The notes below the pieces were generated by a model. That model was not told the DNA's origin. It saw nothing but the letters and a program-made list of their open reading frames with translations, and did no database searches. A stretch of 15,184 nt of DNA, from NCBI GenBank assembly GCA_031284845.1, contig JAITXH010000144.1, positions 1 to 15,184 on the forward strand. Direction: 5' to 3'. Each line of letters begins with the position of its first letter. Position 1 is the stretch's first letter. Positions 1 to 6,980 of this stretch are shown here, piece after piece. A program made the position numbers and the translations under genes. This DNA is from Puniceicoccales bacterium (lineage in GTDB: Bacteria; Verrucomicrobiota; Verrucomicrobiia; Opitutales; UBA953).

Positions 1-54
1 GGTTAAAATGAAGCCTGCCACCGCCCACCCGCCCAGTATGGACACGCGGCTTTT

Positions 55-87
55 GATTTGAGATTGGAGATCGGAAATCGGAAATTG
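55..87. repeat. Heptamer tandem array, copy 1
   Basis: GATTTGA, GATTGGA, GATCGGA, AATCGGA and AATTG follow one another without gaps: about 4.7 degenerate units of consensus RATYKGA. The array lies inside the first long direct repeat. No function is evident. Confidence 0.7.
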
Positions 88-245
88 TTTTTTTGTTGTT
101 CGTGAAATGCGCGTTTGGCGACGGAAGGCGTCTTTTTAGCGGCGGGTCTTCCGATTCCGGCGGCCATCTTAAAATATCCGTGCCATCCGTGGTTAAAGTG
201 AGCGCCTGCCATCGTCCGCCTGCCCAGTGTGGACACGCGGCTTTT

Positions 246-278
246 GATTTGAGATTGGAAATTGGAGATTTGAAATTG
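246..278. repeat. Heptamer tandem array, copy 2
   Basis: GATTTGA, GATTGGA, AATTGGA, GATTTGA and AATTG: the same 33-base architecture as positions 55-87, but with different substitutions among units. It lies inside the second long direct repeat. Confidence 0.7.
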
Positions 279-400
279 TTTTTTTGTTGTTCGTGAAGTG
301 TGCGCTTGGCGACGGAAGGCGTCTTTTTGGCGGCGTGTCATCCGTGGTTAAAATGACGCCTGCCACCGCCAACTCGCCCAGTGCGATAGGCCGTCTGATA

Positions 401-440
401 AAAAAAACGCCGCAGGAGGAAATCCCCCGGCGGCGTTTTC
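401..440 (-). terminator. Rho-independent terminator downstream of urtA
   Basis: Read on the minus strand, the arms AAAACGCCGC and GCGGCGTTTT (plus-strand 430-439 and 404-413) form a 10-base-pair stem. A G-rich/C-rich loop could pair further inside it. A run of seven T's follows directly. It begins 18 bases beyond the urtA stop codon. The stem also has A's and T's on the other side, so it may work in both directions. Its position implies that urtA is not cotranscribed with genes further left. Confidence 0.85.
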
Positions 441-457
441 ATTATTTACAGACGTAT

Positions 458-1759
458 TTATTTATTTCCCAATTTTTCATCGAGCACTTTGAGCAGGAAC
501 GGTTCGGGCACTACTTGCGGGTAAGTCTTCAAAATCTTGAACTGCCCATTCGCACGCGTCTCACCGATATAGACGTTTTTGGTCGCGTGGTGATTTGCCA
601 GCATGGTGATTTTTCCGCTGGGGCCGTCAAAGGCGATGGTGCCCGATTCAAGAACCTTGCGCACGGCGTCCACATCAAAGGTGCCGGCTTTTTCGACAGC
701 TTTCTTCCAAAGGTAGACTCCATTGTAGGAGAGCACCATGGGGCTGTCCACCGCACGGTTATCTTTCACGACGCCGGGATGGCGTTGCGTCGCCAACCAG
801 GTATTCCAACGGGCGAGAAATGTTTTGTTTTCCAAACCGGGCAGGGATTGGAAGTAGGTCCAGCAACCAAGCTCGCCGACGAGGTCTTTGGTGGGCAATG
901 CACGCAACTCATCTTCTGCCAAGCTGAAGGATACCACGGGGCATTCTCCGGGCGTAAGACCCGCGGAAGCGATTTCCTTGAAAAAGGGCACATTGGAGTC
1001 CCCGTTGATGGTGTTGATGACACAGGCGTCTCCCGCGGCGGCGAAGGTCTTGATTTCCGAAACGATTTGCTGGAAATCCATGTGGCTGAACGGCACGTAT
1101 TTCCCCGCGGAGATGACTCTGCCGTCTCCGTCTTTTCGCAGCCCGCCGCCGATGTTGTTGACAGTTATGCCCTTGGTGAGCAGATATTTGAACAATATCA
1201 GATTGGTCGTCTGCGGATAAACGTAATCCGTGCCAACGAGGTAAAAGCGCTTTTTGCCCTGTGCGAGCAGGTAATCTATCGCGGGGAGGGCTTGTTGGTT
1301 CACGGCTTCTGCGGTGTAGAAAATGTTTTTGGACAATTCTTCGCCTTCGTATTGCACCGGGTAAAAAAGCAAGCCGTTGAATTGCTCAAAGACGGGCAAA
1401 ACGGATTTGCGGCTAACCGAAGTCCAGCAGCCGAAAACGACAGCGGCTTTATCTTGTGCGAGGAGCTGTTTTGATTTCTCGGCGAAGAGCGGCCAATTGG
1501 ACGCGCCGTCAACGATGACGGGTTCTATCTTTTTGCCAAGGACACCGCCGCTCAGGTTGATTTCATCGAAGGCGAAGAGGAGCGTATCACGCAGGGATGT
1601 CTCGCTGATGGCCATAGTGCCGGAGAGGGAGTGGAGCACGCCGACGCGGACTTTGCCCCCTTCGAGGTTAATTTCGTTCGCCATAGCACAGGGCTTGGGA
1701 GCGAAGACAGATGCGACTGCCAAAAGACAGCCTGCAAGGAGTTTTGATTTCATGAGCAT
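458..1759 (-). CDS. urtA: Urea/short-chain amide ABC transporter substrate-binding protein (UrtA-like)
   Basis: This is a periplasmic binding protein predicted to capture urea or a small amide for an ABC importer. It reads through the family hallmarks: GVLHSLSGTMAISE near the mature N terminus, FGCWTSVSRKSVLPVFE, LLFYPVQYEGEE, FYLVGTDYVYPQT, and near the C terminus IAFDGPSGKITML followed by NHHATKNVYIGE. An open frame extends upstream to an ATG at 1798. I prefer the ATG at 1759 (or 1753) because it places MKSKLL directly before a hydrophobic stretch and an Ala-Met-Ala cleavage site before NEINLEGG, a normal Sec signal peptide. LLAGC resembles a lipobox but lies too close to the start. No clear Shine-Dalgarno sequence precedes any candidate start. 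The length of about 433 residues suits UrtA. The permease and ATPase genes urtBCDE are not in this window, and a terminator follows, so it must be expressed separately from them. The family call is strong; the exact ligand is inferred. Confidence 0.9.
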   Translation of the reverse strand: MLMKSKLLAGCLLAVASVFAPKPCAMANEINLEGGKVRVGVLHSLSGTMAISETSLRDTLLFAFDEINLSGGVLGKKIEPVIVDGASNWPLFAEKSKQLLAQDKAAVVFGCWTSVSRKSVLPVFEQFNGLLFYPVQYEGEELSKNIFYTAEAVNQQALPAIDYLLAQGKKRFYLVGTDYVYPQTTNLILFKYLLTKGITVNNIGGGLRKDGDGRVISAGKYVPFSHMDFQQIVSEIKTFAAAGDACVINTINGDSNVPFFKEIASAGLTPGECPVVSFSLAEDELRALPTKDLVGELGCWTYFQSLPGLENKTFLARWNTWLATQRHPGVVKDNRAVDSPMVLSYNGVYLWKKAVEKAGTFDVDAVRKVLESGTIAFDGPSGKITMLANHHATKNVYIGETRANGQFKILKTYPQVVPEPFLLKVLDEKLGNK

Positions 1760-1779
1760 TGCTTTGTTAGTGTTTTCTC

Positions 1780-1797
1780 TGCCGGAACCTCCCGGCA
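1780..1797 (-). other. Small hairpin upstream of urtA start
   Basis: TGCCGG and CCGGCA form a perfect 6-base-pair stem around a 6-base loop that reads GAGGTT on the minus strand. It lies about 20 bases before the preferred urtA start at 1759 and overlaps the longer start option at 1798. It could be a 5' leader structure. Nothing shows that it regulates. Confidence 0.4.
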
Positions 1798-1846
1798 TTG
1801 CGGGGACAAAGCAGCAAATGTGCCAACCACGTGGCAGGCAAAGGAA

Positions 1847-1877
1847 CAGGAGCGCCCGCGCTACGCCGACGCTCCTG
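1847..1877 (-). terminator. Possible weak terminator after TRL-like gene
   Basis: On the minus strand CAGGAGCG and CGCTCCTG form a perfect 8-base-pair stem with a 15-base GC-rich loop, followed by TTCCTTTGCC. It lies 26 bases past the stop of the TRL-like gene and before urtA. The T-tract is interrupted, so termination may be partial, and readthrough into urtA is possible. Confidence 0.4.
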
Positions 1878-1903
1878 CACGGAATACAAGTCGAGCCGAC
1901 CTG

Positions 1904-2215
1904 CTATTCGCCGTAAACGATGGTTGTCGTCTTGGCGTAGATGCCGAGAAAAACCGTGCCGTGGACATCAACGGCGCTGATTTTTGTAATGCCCGCAGAA
2001 TCTGCGGCTTCTTTGATGCCGACCGCGCCAACAGAAATGCCGAGGATGTTATGGACAGTGGCTTCACCGCGCTTGGAACCTTTGAGCGAGTTACCCGTGG
2101 CGGTGTGCGCCAGCGTGGTATCGCCGTAGATGGTCCCAAAGCTATTGGGTTGTGCGCATCCCGTGAGGGAAACGACGGCAGCCAAGGCTGCGAATGTGAG
2201 GATATTTTTCTTCAT
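1904..2215 (-). CDS. TRL-like family small lipoprotein
   Basis: The 103-residue protein starts with MKKNILTFAALAAVVSL and a lipobox LTGC (Cys20), so it is a predicted lipoprotein of the cell envelope. The mature part contains SFGTIYGDT, a GSKRGEATVHNILG stretch, and a C terminus ending ISAVDVHGTVFLGIYAKTT. This arrangement (GxxTxHNILG plus a Val-Asp...Ile-Tyr...Thr-Thr-Ile C terminus) is typical of the TRL domain family, first noted near tRNA-Leu in spirochaete genomes and of unknown function. Its size is normal for the family. It is transcribed toward urtA, with about 140 bases and a weak hairpin between them. TATAAAAT lies 10 bases upstream of the start and may be a -10 element, but I see no convincing -35. 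The biochemical role is unknown. Confidence 0.75.
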   Translation of the reverse strand: MKKNILTFAALAAVVSLTGCAQPNSFGTIYGDTTLAHTATGNSLKGSKRGEATVHNILGISVGAVGIKEAADSAGITKISAVDVHGTVFLGIYAKTTTIVYGE

Positions 2216-2252
2216 ATGGACTAATTTTATACAAAATGACCCGGCAATGTTC

Positions 2253-2287
2253 TTTTACCGTCGAGCCGAGCCGCCCCGACGGTAAAA
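2253..2287. promoter_or_regulatory. Perfect 11-base inverted repeat in divergent intergenic region
   Basis: TTTTACCGTCG (2253-2263) and CGACGGTAAAA (2277-2287) are perfect reverse complements separated by a 13-base GC-rich spacer. The site lies 38 bases upstream of the TRL-like start and about 180 bases upstream of the divergent lipoprotein gene. It may be an operator for a dimeric regulator or a leader hairpin. With A/T on both outer edges it could also work as a two-way terminator, but no gene converges on it, so an operator is more likely. Confidence 0.5.
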
Positions 2288-2468
2288 ACCGTGGCGGAAG
2301 CTGCCGGTATTTTGCTGTTTTGTCAACAGATACAAAAGGACAGGATGCCAAAAAACCGCCAAAGCGCGGCAGGGGTTTACGGAATGTGCAGACCGTTTCG
2401 CAGGAGGTTGGTCAGCTCCGCATCATTTGCGCATTGAAACTTTGCAAGCACACCATTCTTTCAGCGCC

Positions 2469-4028
2469 ATGTGTTTATCTTTTTCTTTCCCGATTCCCGC
2501 TTCCATACGCGTCATCCTGTTGGCTGCGGCAGTGCTCGCCGCCGGATGCGCAGGCGGGAACGCCCTCAGTGACCCGGATAGCGGCTATGCGCGTTCCTAT
2601 GCCGTAGTCGTCTCAAAAGACACTTACGCGCAAGCGGAGTGGAAGGCGGTCGCCGACGCCCTCGTGCTCAAACATGCGGCGGAGCTTGTGGTGCATTCCG
2701 GGCTGGTGACACAGTCCCGGGAAGCGTTGTCCGCGCTCATGCCGCGCTATACGGCGTTTGTCGCACGCCCGGAAGAATGCGGGCGCGACTACATCGCCGC
2801 CGTCCACCGGCTCACCCGCCGGCTCGACAGCGACCCCTGGCTGGATACGCAGTGGGGCGTCATCACCGGTAGCGACGCCGCCAGTGCATTGCGCATAACG
2901 CAAGTGGACGCCCCGCTCGTGGTCCGCAAAGGACTCTCGACCACAGGTCTCAATCCGGAGCTCTTTGACGAATTCTTCCTCATCCGCGATGGCAATCCTC
3001 CCGGCAACTGGATCTGGAAAAAGCCGGGTGCAGCGGAAACCAAGGGCAGCGGGCATCAGGGCAAGAGCGATGCAGATGCCTGGGCGGAACACTTCGAATC
3101 CGGCCCCGATCTGATCGTCTCCTCGGCGCATGGTTACGAAAACGGCCTCGAAATGCCGTTCAGCCGGGGCATCATCCGCGTGGTGGACGGCAAACTATAC
3201 CCGCTCTCCGATGTGCGTATGCGCAGGCCTTCTGAGGGTGCCACGCCGATAGCAGAAACGGGGAACCCCAAGGTCTATTTCCCGGTGGGCAATTGCCTCA
3301 TTGGCCATGTCAACAGTCCGCACTGCATGGTGACGACGATGATGGGTGCCCATGGCGTCCGGCAGATGGCCGGCTACACGGTGAACACCTGGTTTGGCCG
3401 GGGCGGCTGGGATATGCTCGGCCTCTGGCAGGTTTTGGCAGGACGCAATACCTTCAGCGAAAGTTTCTTTTTCAACCAGCAATGGATGCTGCATGACATC
3501 GCTGCGCTGGACCCCAAGGCGCTCGACTACGAAATCGCGCTGGGATCGGGCGAGGTGGACATCTCCGGGCATGTGCGTGGCATGATTGCCGCCGGGCTGC
3601 GCTTCGACCCGCGCAACATGATGCGCGGCGGCGACAAATCGCCGGACCGCCAGCTCGTCGGATTGCTCTGGGACATTGATACGGTGGCTTTTTACGGCGA
3701 CCCCGCATGGCGCACGGTATTGGATGCGGCAAAGACTCAGCCCTTTCTTGAGACCAGCCTCGTTTCCTCCGGAAACAAGCACACGCTCACGGTGAAGATC
3801 CTCGACGCTACTGCGGCTGCGGGCAACAACACGCCAGTGGGCGTAATCTTCAGCACGCGCTTGAAGAACATCGCGCTGTTGTCCGGCGAAGACTATAAGC
3901 CTATCGTGGCAGATAATTTTATTCTGGTGCTCAAGCCGCAGCCGAAAAAGGGCGAGACGGAATTTACAGTGGAATTCACAGGGGAGCCGATCGAAGTGCT
4001 GCCCCGCAGCAAAGCGGTGAAAGATTAG
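2469..4028 (+). CDS. Lipoprotein with clan CD (gingipain/caspase-like) cysteine peptidase features
   Basis: I do not recognise a named family. From the ATG at 2469 the protein has a signal sequence with lipobox LAAGC (Cys41 when counted from an upstream in-frame TTG at 2427; numbering below uses that TTG), so it is a predicted lipoprotein. The next stretch, YAVVVSKDTYAQAEWKAVAD, then LVVHSG, resembles the alternating strand/helix subdomain before gingipain-type catalytic domains. Two elements fit the clan CD dyad rule: a hydrophobic strand ending His-Gly (LIVSSAHG, His235) and another ending Asn-Cys (VYFPVGNC, Cys290). Gingipains have a similar HG and AC pair, but with closer spacing. The C-terminal 100 residues look like a beta-rich, Ig-like domain. 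TTG at 2427 is a weaker start than ATG 2469; an AGGAGG at 2402-2407 is too distant for either. No operon partner is seen. Peptidase activity is inference; it could be a non-catalytic relative. Confidence 0.6.
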   Translation: MCLSFSFPIPASIRVILLAAAVLAAGCAGGNALSDPDSGYARSYAVVVSKDTYAQAEWKAVADALVLKHAAELVVHSGLVTQSREALSALMPRYTAFVARPEECGRDYIAAVHRLTRRLDSDPWLDTQWGVITGSDAASALRITQVDAPLVVRKGLSTTGLNPELFDEFFLIRDGNPPGNWIWKKPGAAETKGSGHQGKSDADAWAEHFESGPDLIVSSAHGYENGLEMPFSRGIIRVVDGKLYPLSDVRMRRPSEGATPIAETGNPKVYFPVGNCLIGHVNSPHCMVTTMMGAHGVRQMAGYTVNTWFGRGGWDMLGLWQVLAGRNTFSESFFFNQQWMLHDIAALDPKALDYEIALGSGEVDISGHVRGMIAAGLRFDPRNMMRGGDKSPDRQLVGLLWDIDTVAFYGDPAWRTVLDAAKTQPFLETSLVSSGNKHTLTVKILDATAAAGNNTPVGVIFSTRLKNIALLSGEDYKPIVADNFILVLKPQPKKGETEFTVEFTGEPIEVLPRSKAVKD

Positions 4029-4110
4029 GAACAGTGAGAGCCCACAAATTTCGTGAAATTCGTGGACGAATAATGGCGTTGAAACAGGAGAAGAGCATGG
4101 GATGGCTGCG

Positions 4111-4142
4111 AATTTTTAATTTTTAATTTTTAATTTTTAATT
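4111..4142. repeat. Perfect heptamer array upstream of ilvD
   Basis: AATTTTT is repeated four times exactly, plus AATT, ending 15 bases before the ilvD start codon. Its length (32 bases) and copy number (about 4.6) match the other heptamer arrays in the window, but the unit differs. Its perfection suggests recent or ongoing slippage. Being AT-rich and next to the start, it could affect ilvD promoter strength or translation. Confidence 0.9.
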
Positions 4143-4157
4143 CAGACTGCCCGGCAC

Positions 4158-5987
4158 ATGAAAATCCCGCTCCGCAGCTCCATCAGCACCGAAGGCCGCC
4201 GCATGGCCGGTGCGCGCGCCCTCTGGCGTGCCAACGGCATGAAGGACGCCCAATTCGGCAAACCGCTCATCGCCATCGTCAACTCATTTACCCAATTCGT
4301 CCCCGGCCACACACACCTCCACGCCATCGGCCAACAGGCCAAAGCCGCCATCGAGGCCCTGGGCTGCTTCGCCGCCGAGTTTGACACCATCGCCATAGAC
4401 GACGGCATCGCCATGGGGCACGACGGGATGCTCTACTCCCTGCCCTCCCGCGACCTCATCGCCGACAGCGTCGAATACATGGTCAACGCCCACAAAGCCG
4501 ACGCCATGCTCTGCATAAGCAACTGCGACAAAATCACCCCCGGCATGTTGATGGCCGCCATGCGCCTGAACATCCCTGCGGTCTTCGTCTCCGGCGGCCC
4601 CATGGAAGCGGGCGAATCCGGCGACCGCCATCTCGACCTCATCAACGTCATGATCGAAGCCGCGGATGCCGCCATCCCCGACGCCCAAATCGAGACTCTC
4701 GAACACGCTGCCTGCCCCACCTGCGGCTCCTGTTCCGGCATGTTCACGGCCAACTCGATGAACTGCCTCAACGAAGCCATCGGCCTCGCCCTTCCCGGCA
4801 ACGGCACCATCGTCGCCACCCACAAAAACCGTGCCCGCCTCTTTCAGGACGCCGCCGCTCTCATCGTCGCCAACGCCACCAAATACTACCGCGACGGCGA
4901 CGCCAGCGTCCTTCCCCGCTCCATCGCCACCCGCGCCGCCTTCCTCAACGCCATGTCTCTCGACATCGCCATGGGCGGCTCCACGAACACCATCTTGCAC
5001 CTCCTCGCCATCGCCAACGAAGGCGAAGTCTCCTTCACCATGGACGACATAGACGCCCTCTCCCGCCGCGTCCCCTGCTTGTGTAAAGTCGCCCCCAACA
5101 CACCCAAATACCACATCCAGGACGTCAACCGTGCCGGCGGCATCCTCGGCATCATGGGCGAACTCGCCGCCGCCGGTCTCGTGGACACCTCCATCCGCCG
5201 CGCCGACGGCCTCACCTTGGGCGAGGCCATCGCGCAATACCGCATCACCGCCGACGGCACCAGCACCGACGCCACCCGCATTTTTCGCTCCGCTCCCGCC
5301 CGCCGCTTCAACCTCACTCTCGGTTCTCAGGAAACCTACTACGACACCCTCGACACCGACCGCGCTGCCGGTTGCATCCGCGATGCCGCCCACGCTTACA
5401 CCCGCGACGGCGGCCTCGCCATCCTCAAGGGCAACATCGCCCGGCAAGGCTGCGTCGTCAAAACCGCCGGAGTGGACGAGAGCATTTTCAAGTTCACCGG
5501 CACCGCCCGCGTCTTCCACTCCCAAGACGCCGCGAGCCAAGGTATCCTCCTCGATCAAGTCCACGCCGGAGACGTCGTCATCATCACTTACGAAGGTCCC
5601 CGTGGCGGCCCCGGTATGCAGGAAATGCTTTACCCCACTTCCTACATCAAATCGAAACACCTCGGCAAAGCCTGTGCCCTCATCACCGACGGGCGTTTTT
5701 CCGGAGGCACCTCCGGTCTCTCCATCGGGCACGTTTCGCCCGAAGCTGCCGCCGGTGGCGACATCGCCCTCGTCCGCAACGGCGACATCATCGAGATAGA
5801 CATCCCGGCCCGCACGATCAACGTCCGCCTCACGGACGCCGAGTTGGACGCCCGCCGCCTCGAAGAGCAATCGAAGGGCAAAGACGCCTACAAGCCGAAC
5901 CGCGACCGCCAAATCTCCAAGGCCCTCCGCGCCTACGCCCGTGCTGTCAGCAGTGCCGACCTCGGCGGCGTGCGCATCGTGGAGTGA
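4158..5987 (+). CDS. ilvD: Dihydroxy-acid dehydratase
   Basis: This cytoplasmic enzyme dehydrates 2,3-dihydroxy-3-methylbutanoate (and its isoleucine-pathway homologue) to the 2-oxo acid, the third common step of branched-chain amino acid synthesis. The 609-residue sequence is full length and collinear with the E. coli enzyme: GRRMAGARALWRANG near the start, IVNSFTQFVPGH, DDGIAMGHDGMLYSLPSR, SNCDKITPGM (Cys123) and CPTCGSCSGMF (Cys186, 189, 192) for the iron-sulfur cluster region. Near the C terminus it has YEGPRGGPGMQEMLYPTS and DGRFSGGTSGLSIGHVSPEA, where Ser515 begins SGGTSG. The start at 4158 gives the expected N terminus, although no Shine-Dalgarno sequence is visible. It stands alone, with no ilvBN, ilvC or leu genes nearby. 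Its codons end in C far more often than in adjacent genes, which also creates a long spurious antisense frame. Confidence 0.98.
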   Translation: MKIPLRSSISTEGRRMAGARALWRANGMKDAQFGKPLIAIVNSFTQFVPGHTHLHAIGQQAKAAIEALGCFAAEFDTIAIDDGIAMGHDGMLYSLPSRDLIADSVEYMVNAHKADAMLCISNCDKITPGMLMAAMRLNIPAVFVSGGPMEAGESGDRHLDLINVMIEAADAAIPDAQIETLEHAACPTCGSCSGMFTANSMNCLNEAIGLALPGNGTIVATHKNRARLFQDAAALIVANATKYYRDGDASVLPRSIATRAAFLNAMSLDIAMGGSTNTILHLLAIANEGEVSFTMDDIDALSRRVPCLCKVAPNTPKYHIQDVNRAGGILGIMGELAAAGLVDTSIRRADGLTLGEAIAQYRITADGTSTDATRIFRSAPARRFNLTLGSQETYYDTLDTDRAAGCIRDAAHAYTRDGGLAILKGNIARQGCVVKTAGVDESIFKFTGTARVFHSQDAASQGILLDQVHAGDVVIITYEGPRGGPGMQEMLYPTSYIKSKHLGKACALITDGRFSGGTSGLSIGHVSPEAAAGGDIALVRNGDIIEIDIPARTINVRLTDAELDARRLEEQSKGKDAYKPNRDRQISKALRAYARAVSSADLGGVRIVE

Positions 5988-6039
5988 AGCGGGGAGCCCT
6001 GCGGACTTGCGATATTAAAAAATCCAATTGCCAGCGCGA

Positions 6040-6077
6040 CAAAACCTCTTTGATTGATAATAAATATAGAGGTTTTG
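6040..6077 (+). promoter_or_regulatory. Inverted-repeat operator overlapping abiEi promoter and ribosome binding site
   Basis: CAAAACCTCT (6040-6049) and AGAGGTTTTG (6068-6077) are a perfect 10-base inverted repeat separated by 18 AT-rich bases that include GATAAT and TAAATATAG, either of which could be a -10 element. The right arm ends one base before the abiEi ATG and contains AGAGG, six bases from the start codon, usable as a Shine-Dalgarno sequence. AbiEi proteins are known to repress their own promoters by binding inverted repeats, so this is the likely autoregulatory site. Confidence 0.7.
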
Positions 6078-6078
6078 C

Positions 6079-6687
6079 ATGAACACATCTTCCACGACAT
6101 CTTCTCTGCGACGGGCTTTTTCCGTGGCAACCGTGCAGCGGTCACGAGCGGTAGAAGGCTTTGGCGTTTCGCGGGCGAGTCTTCAGGCAGCGACCCGCGA
6201 CGGGCTGCTTGTCCGCATTGGACGTGGCCTTTACCGTTTACCGAACAGCAAAAAAATCACGGCGAATCATACTCTCGCTATGGTGGCTCAATGCGTCCCC
6301 AAGGCCGTATTTTGCCTGCTGAGCGCTCTGCGTTTTCACAATCTCACCACGCAAATTCCTCACGAAGTTTATATCGCTCTACCAGCTGGAGCGTGGCGTC
6401 CGCGCCTTGATTTTGTCTCTCTGCATATCGCCCATTTTTCGTCGGCTTCTCTTGCTGAAGGAGTCGAGTCCCACGATGTTGAAGGCGTGGCGATACAGGT
6501 TTTTTCTCCGGCCAAAACGGTCGCCGACTGTTTCAAATTTCGCAACAAACTTGGCGTGGACGTTGCTATTGAAGCCCTGCGGGAGACGCTGAACGAAAGA
6601 CGCGCCTCGCCGTCGGAAATCGCCCATTTTGCAAAAATCAACCGCGTGTCCAACGTGATGCGTCCCTATCTCGAAAGTTTCACATGA
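6079..6687 (+). CDS. abiEi: AbiEi-family antitoxin / winged-helix autorepressor
   Basis: This is the antitoxin and autorepressor half of a type IV (AbiE) toxin-antitoxin pair used in abortive phage defence. The 202-residue protein has an N-terminal winged-helix segment (VEGFGVSRASLQAATRDGLL, then RIGRGLYRL), followed by the family core AVFCLLSALRFHNLTTQIP and VYIALP. Next comes VFSPAKTVADCFKFRNKLG, then DVAIEALRETL. It ends with RVSNVMRPYLESF, the usual end of this subgroup, so the gene is complete. Its stop codon overlaps a downstream ATG in an ATGA arrangement, as expected for translational coupling to the toxin gene abiEii. That toxin, a nucleotidyltransferase, is missing because a palindromic element begins within a few codons. 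The antitoxin is therefore orphaned here and may survive as a plain repressor. The family call is strong; present function is unknown. Confidence 0.88.
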   Translation: MNTSSTTSSLRRAFSVATVQRSRAVEGFGVSRASLQAATRDGLLVRIGRGLYRLPNSKKITANHTLAMVAQCVPKAVFCLLSALRFHNLTTQIPHEVYIALPAGAWRPRLDFVSLHIAHFSSASLAEGVESHDVEGVAIQVFSPAKTVADCFKFRNKLGVDVAIEALRETLNERRASPSEIAHFAKINRVSNVMRPYLESFT

Positions 6688-6716
6688 GTAATACCATTTC
6701 CCGTCCAAACGCATAA
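6684..6716 (+). pseudogene. Start remnant of abiEii toxin gene
   Basis: ATG at 6684 overlaps the abiEi stop in an ATGA junction and opens a frame of only ten codons (MSNTISRPNA) before TAA. From 6691 or 6693 onward the sequence belongs to the palindromic element, so only about three codons can be original. No AbiEii-like coding appears between the element and the cydB stop at 7049. The toxin was therefore deleted, or lost during insertion, rather than merely interrupted. This reading relies on the usual abiEi-abiEii gene order. Confidence 0.45.
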
Positions 6717-6977
6717 TAATCCAGGAATAAAAGGGAGCGAAGCGGCTCTGTTCGTACCGCAGGTTTCCAAACCTGCTCCGCCGCGTCCTGAAAGGCGCGG
6801 CGGTAGAGACGCACATTTACACCGTCTACTCCCGATTTCCCTACGACTTCCGTGGCCAACTGCGTCGCGGGTGTCTCGCCCTTCAAGCGAGACCCGCCTA
6901 TCGGCGGAGCAGGTTTGGAAACCTGCGGTACAAGCGCCGAGACATCAATTATTATGCGCTTGAATGAGAAATGGTAT
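6691..6977. mobile_element. Palindromic MITE/REP-like element with 30-base terminal inverted repeats
   Basis: Positions 6691-6720 and 6948-6977 are inverted copies of one another with 26 of 30 bases matching; the outer ends are ATACCATTTC and GAAATGGTAT. Inside them, 6754-6782 and 6903-6931 form a perfect 29-base inverted repeat. Each of these arms contains its own palindrome, GCAGGTTTCCAAACCTGC on the left. Further hairpins are CCGCCGCG/CGCGGCGG (6778-6785 with 6796-6803) and a near-perfect stem around 6867-6898. No protein is encoded. A TA dinucleotide flanks both ends if the element is drawn as CCATTTC...GAAATGG, consistent with a TA target duplication but too short to prove it. It resembles a non-autonomous element moved by a transposase encoded elsewhere. 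Confidence 0.75.
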
Positions 6978-6980
6978 AGG

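Larger units (their letters stand above)
1..383. repeat. Degenerate direct repeat, two long copies and one partial
   Basis: A unit beginning GGTTAAAATG recurs at 1, 191 and 346. Copies 1 and 2 agree closely through a GACACGCGGCTTTTGATTTG block, a heptamer array, a T-run with TTGTTCGTGAA, and GGCGACGGAAGGCGTCTTTTT. The spacing is 190 and then 155 bases, because about 35 bases present near 148-182 are missing after copy 2. The third copy stops near 383, just before the urtA terminator, and the first is cut by the window edge, so the array may extend leftward. Short open frames here are translations of the repeat and do not look like genes. Confidence 0.85.

Noticed and set aside
284..1474. 396-codon plus-strand frame
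   Set aside because: It runs antisense to urtA, starts in the repeat, and shows no family features.
1690..1753. LLAGC in UrtA as a lipoprotein signal
   Set aside because: The Cys follows only about six to ten residues with no hydrophobic core before it; a Sec signal ending in Ala-Met-Ala fits better.
2469..4028. Lipoprotein peptidase-like gene as an effector of the GTPase/GAP1 system
   Set aside because: It is over 4 kb away, on the opposite strand and separated by ilvD, abiEi and cydB, so nothing in the sequence links them.
4284..5912. 542-codon open frame on the minus strand opposite ilvD
   Set aside because: Its Gly/Val/Asp-rich translation is the mirror of ilvD's strong preference for C-ending codons; ilvD itself is unambiguous.
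6754..6931. CRISPR-like repeated palindromes
   Set aside because: The two 29-base arms are inverted, not direct, and there are no regular spacers; they belong to the palindromic element.
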